DNA from: Micrococcales bacterium KH10
Lineage (GTDB): Bacteria; Actinomycetota; Actinomycetes; Actinomycetales; Cellulomonadaceae
DNA: 64,000 nucleotides
Reading direction: 5' to 3'
Assembly (NCBI GenBank): GCA_900188465.1
Contig: FZPE01000004.1
Location: 280,751 to 344,750, forward strand
The notes beneath the pieces are model-generated. The model saw only the letters and a program-made list of their open reading frames with translations. It had not been told where the DNA came from and did not search any database. Shown here in pieces: positions 60,279 to 64,000 of this stretch. The stretch's first letter is position 1; every line of letters begins with the position of its first letter. The translations under genes and the position numbers were made by a program.

Positions 60279-60494
60279 GTGATTGGAGAACTGCAACAGG
60301 TCGTCGGGCAGAACTTGCGGCGCCATAGGGAAGAACGGCGACTTTCTCAAGAGCAACTTGCCGAGGTTCTCGGTGTGCACCGAACCTATATGGGCGGTGT
60401 CGAACGCGGGGAACGGAACCTCACGTTGCAGTCGGTCGAGCGGCTCGCGGAGCGGTTAGGCGTGGATCCGAGGGAGTTGTTCCGCCAACCCTGA
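60279..60494 (+). CDS. XRE-family transcriptional regulator
   Basis: A short helix-turn-helix protein of about 71 residues: [20 protein letters not shown], then [20 protein letters not shown] and [13 protein letters not shown] form a complete Cro/CI-type HTH with little else. The GTG at 60279 is the most sensible start; the open frame continues far upstream but that part covers the promoter and operators and lacks protein character. It is divergent from the Hsp70 operon. The three 16-base palindromes in the region suggest that it represses itself and the operon. Confidence 0.75.
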   Translation: MIGELQQVVGQNLRRHREERRLSQEQLAEVLGVHRTYMGGVERGERNLTLQSVERLAERLGVDPRELFRQP

Positions 60495-60577
60495 GACATG
60501 CTGTGCGGCTGTTGCGGTGTCTGAGGGTCAGTGCATGATCAATGCATGGCCCCTGGCTCCTGAGGAGGGAACCCGCA

Positions 60578-63423
<2,846 letters not shown>

Positions 63424-63522
63424 GTCACGGAAGTTGCTTGACGGTCTTGCGGCGGACAATTGCGTGGTCAGAGGGTATTTCCTATTGGAATTGCAACGCA
63501 AGCACACGCCGGCGAGGTGGAT

Positions 63523-63552
63523 TTGACCTGAGGGAAATATCTGGCGTAATGT
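63523..63552 (+). promoter_or_regulatory. rRNA promoter candidate P1
   Basis: TTGACC (63523-63528) and TAATGT (63547-63552), spaced 18 bases apart. Confidence 0.4.
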
Positions 63553-63705
63553 TTCACATGTCGCCCGGTAAGGGAGAAACGGACAGGCCGATCCGATAAG
63601 GATCCTCAAGAGCCTGGCTGGTCCCGCGGGCAAGTCACTAAAACCAATCCGCAAGGATCGAAATAGTGGCGCTCTGACTTCTCGAAAACGAAGCTGTCAA
63701 GTGAT

Positions 63706-63734
63706 TTGACTGCGAGTTGATCGGGGTGTAAGTT
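63706..63734 (+). promoter_or_regulatory. rRNA promoter P2
   Basis: TTGACT (63706-63711) and TAAGTT (63729-63734) are exactly 17 bases apart. The position about 60 bases before the conserved leader element fits the main rRNA promoter. Confidence 0.6.
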
Positions 63735-63789
63735 AGAGAGGTTGCCCCAGACCTGGCCAAGAAATTGGCTGGCAATGGTGTGTGGTGGT

Positions 63790-63815
63790 TGTTTGAGAAC
63801 TCGATAGTGTGTTTG
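63790..63815 (+). promoter_or_regulatory. rRNA leader antitermination/processing element
   Basis: TGTTTGAGAACTCGATAGTG closely matches the leader sequence I recall from mycobacterial and streptomycete rRNA operons (TTTGAGAACTCAA-AGTGTG), which holds the boxA-type antitermination and RNase III processing signals. This identifies the following unit as an rRNA operon. Confidence 0.7.
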
Positions 63816-64000
63816 ATAGTTGATGCCATTTGGTTGGCTGGGCTGTCTTGTGGTGCTGTTTCTGCTGTTGTGGTGGGGGTGGTGTTGTGGGGTGGTTTGG
63901 TTGACTGTTTTGTTTGGTCCAGCGTCTGCTCTGCTTTGTTGTGGGGTGGGTGTTGGTTTTTGAGGCCAGTTTTGGTTTCGTATTGTTGTTCATGCCCTTT

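Larger units (their letters stand above)
63424..64000 (+). other. Upstream region and leader of an rRNA operon
   Basis: These 577 bases hold no gene. They contain two promoter candidates (63523-63552 and 63706-63734), a conserved antitermination-type leader element (63790-63815) and then a G/T-rich leader to the end of the window. The 16S rRNA gene should begin beyond base 64000. Confidence 0.7.

Noticed and set aside
63733..63993. Minus-strand open frame rich in Gln, Thr and Asn near the window end.
   Set aside because: It is the complement of the G/T-rich rRNA leader and is low-complexity.

Overview
The window is a stretch of a high-G+C Gram-positive (Actinomycetota) chromosome. The main indications are an actinobacterial acyl-CoA carboxylase set (alpha, beta and the small epsilon subunit), a DUF3117 protein, an Rv2212-type adenylate cyclase, a four-gene sdhCDAB operon, split sulfate-activation genes, and an rRNA leader that resembles the mycobacterial one. 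Many genes start with GTG and many stops and starts overlap (ATGA or GTGA). I cannot name the genus. No tRNA, CRISPR array, transposase, integrase or phage gene was recognised.

Layout. 0-6.8 kb: DUF3117, leucyl aminopeptidase, O-methyltransferase (apparently with an AUC start), TatB, TrpS, a 2H phosphoesterase, a small membrane protein, YihY-like protein and GalE. 6.8-10.5 kb: sdhCDAB with a candidate iron-regulator box upstream. 10.6-13.1 kb: mannose-1-phosphate guanylyltransferase and an M20 amidohydrolase. 13.1-19.1 kb: sulfate activation (CysN, CysD, CysQ, and CysC fused to an extra N-terminal domain), an Rrf2 regulator and a translationally coupled putative papain-like protein. 19.1-24.6 kb: DeoC, an orphan sugar-binding lipoprotein, a NUDIX hydrolase, AccA and Maf. 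24.6-34 kb: a VKOR-family protein, a beta-glucosidase with a five-gene oligosaccharide/peptide-type ABC transporter, and a TetR regulator. 34-38.7 kb: AccE, an acidic protein, AccD, BirA and a class III cyclase. 39.2-48.7 kb: SRAP protein, aminotransferase, GlgX, then EtfB-EtfA-IscS-MnmA and a MetE-like protein.

48.7-60.5 kb is an accessory island lying between the MetE-like gene and ligA, which I recall as close neighbours in mycobacteria. It carries secreted and surface proteins of unknown function, a glutamate dehydrogenase, and a compact chaperone operon. That operon encodes an Hsp70 without the helical lid, a J-domain/TPR protein with C-terminal membrane segments, a GrpE, a one-TM protein and a 50-residue zinc ribbon. 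An XRE regulator lies divergently upstream. Three copies of a 16-bp near-palindrome (ideal form GCTACTTATAAGTAGC) overlap the predicted -10 boxes of the XRE gene, the chaperone operon and a distant secreted-protein gene. This suggests one repressor controls a small regulon linking a membrane-tethered Hsp70 machine to exported proteins. It is the most likely undescribed system in the window.

The window ends with a small conserved protein, a long-form NAD-dependent DNA ligase, and the tandem promoters and leader of an rRNA operon whose 16S gene should start just beyond base 64000.
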